64,000 nucleotides of DNA. Origin: Zetaproteobacteria bacterium. GTDB lineage: Bacteria > Pseudomonadota > Zetaproteobacteria > Mariprofundales > Mariprofundaceae. The stretch covers positions 1 to 64,000 of the forward strand of contig PEAA01000003.1 of NCBI GenBank assembly GCA_002753275.1, read 5' to 3'. Shown here one piece after another: positions 63,661 to 64,000 of the stretch. Position numbers and translations under genes: made by a program. The notes under the pieces were generated by a model that saw nothing but the letters and a program-made list of their open reading frames with translations, had not been told where the DNA came from and searched no databases. Every line of letters begins with the position of its first letter. Within the stretch, counting starts at the first letter, position 1.

Positions 63661-64000
63661 ATGTTGAAAATAATCGGTTTGATTGCGATTGGCGTCGTAT
63701 TTTTTCTGGGTTCCATTGGTGTAGGTGAGCAATGGATTAACCCATTTTCTCCAGTCTCTGCCTTGGATGCGATGATTCTCTGGGATATTCGTTTTCCCCG
63801 TGTATTGCTCGCATTTGCCGTTGGTGGTCTGCTGGCATTGGCAGGGGCTTGGTTTCAGGTGTTGTTGGGCAATCCATTGGCGGAACCCTATGTCCTGGGT
63901 GTTGCGGGAAGCAGTGCGGTTGGGGCCATTGTGGCGATGATGTTTTGGCCGGATGTGGCTTGGGTGATGTCGATGGGCGCATGGGTGGGCGCATGGGTGG
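63661..64000 (+). CDS. btuC: cobalamin ABC transporter permease BtuC-like, 5' part
   Basis: The first 113 codons of a FecCD/BtuC-type permease; the gene runs off the window. Seen: TM1 after MLKIIGLIAIG, the RFPRVLLAFAVGGLLALAG motif and QVLLGNPLAEPYVLGVAGSS, signature of the family. It should form the membrane channel with an ATPase (btuD) beyond the window. Weak GAGAG ribosome-binding site. Confidence 0.88.
   Translation, partial: MLKIIGLIAIGVVFFLGSIGVGEQWINPFSPVSALDAMILWDIRFPRVLLAFAVGGLLALAGAWFQVLLGNPLAEPYVLGVAGSSAVGAIVAMMFWPDVAWVMSMGAWVGAWV

Noticed and set aside
1-64000. tRNA genes and CRISPR arrays
   Set aside because: No T-loop/acceptor pattern or regularly spaced direct repeats were seen in the intergenic stretches on reading.

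Overview
The window is a piece of a proteobacterial chromosome (moderate G+C, lipid A/Kdo genes, Bam lipoprotein, TonB system, cytochrome c, many chemotaxis receptors). The most telling gene is a clear homologue of the magnetosome membrane protein MamC/Mms13 at 14570-14986, placed behind ordinary housekeeping genes. From this I infer a magnetotactic proteobacterium, perhaps of the Magnetococcia/alphaproteobacterial side, but the class cannot be fixed from this window alone. No tRNA, rRNA, CRISPR array, prophage or complete insertion sequence was seen; the only mobile-element trace is the broken end of an IS66-type transposase at the left edge.

Layout. 1-2.6 kb: IS66 remnant, a small unknown ORF, then lpxK and waaA (lipid A 4'-kinase and Kdo transferase) on the minus strand. 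2.7-6.0 kb: a cation-handling run on the plus strand: a CaCA-type exchanger, a voltage-gated-type ion channel whose start follows the exchanger stop by one base, and mgtE. 6-14.5 kb: trxB, a parvulin lipoprotein (minus), cstA, a haem-binding chemotaxis receptor and sucA, closed by a bidirectional terminator. 14.5-21.2 kb (minus): the compact series rne-rluD-pgeF-bamD-aspC-mamC; rluC diverges from rne. 22.5-28.7 kb (minus): periplasmic MsrB-MsrA fusion, then marR / LolA-like protein / RND transporter / DUF1302 barrel with a perfect MarR-type operator just downstream of the marR -10 box. 28.7-33.4 kb (minus): pirin and the tightly packed hemL-hisI-hisE-HIT-DUF721-Tim44 series. 33.5-43 kb (minus): NIT-domain chemotaxis receptor, then DUF4390-ntrY-ntrX-trkA-trkH with 4-base overlaps, and a small cytochrome c. 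43.2-46.2 kb (plus): uup-type ABC-F, ycgN, ygjP. 46.2-49.3 kb (minus): a sodium/solute symporter and a large lipoprotein of unknown function. 49.6-52.2 kb (plus): a 7TM sensor kinase and its response regulator. 52.3-54.2 kb (minus): ppiD. 54.4-59.6 kb (plus): STAS-ubiD-LprI-like-yihY-MEKHLA, a SnoaL-like protein and a lipocalin. 59.7-64 kb (plus): a cobalamin riboswitch followed by btuB, a TonB-like protein, btuF and the start of btuC, a complete-looking vitamin B12 uptake operon cut by the window end.

Cooperation of genes. Several groups read as functional units: envelope building (lpxK/waaA, bamD, ppiD and parvulin lipoprotein, lipocalin); ion homeostasis (exchanger, channel, MgtE, TrkA/TrkH under NtrYX linkage); environmental sensing (haem receptor, NIT receptor, NtrYX, 7TM kinase/regulator); a MarR-controlled hydrophobic-compound export module; and B12 uptake under riboswitch control. 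Dispersed short palindromes (two families, two copies each) lie between genes.
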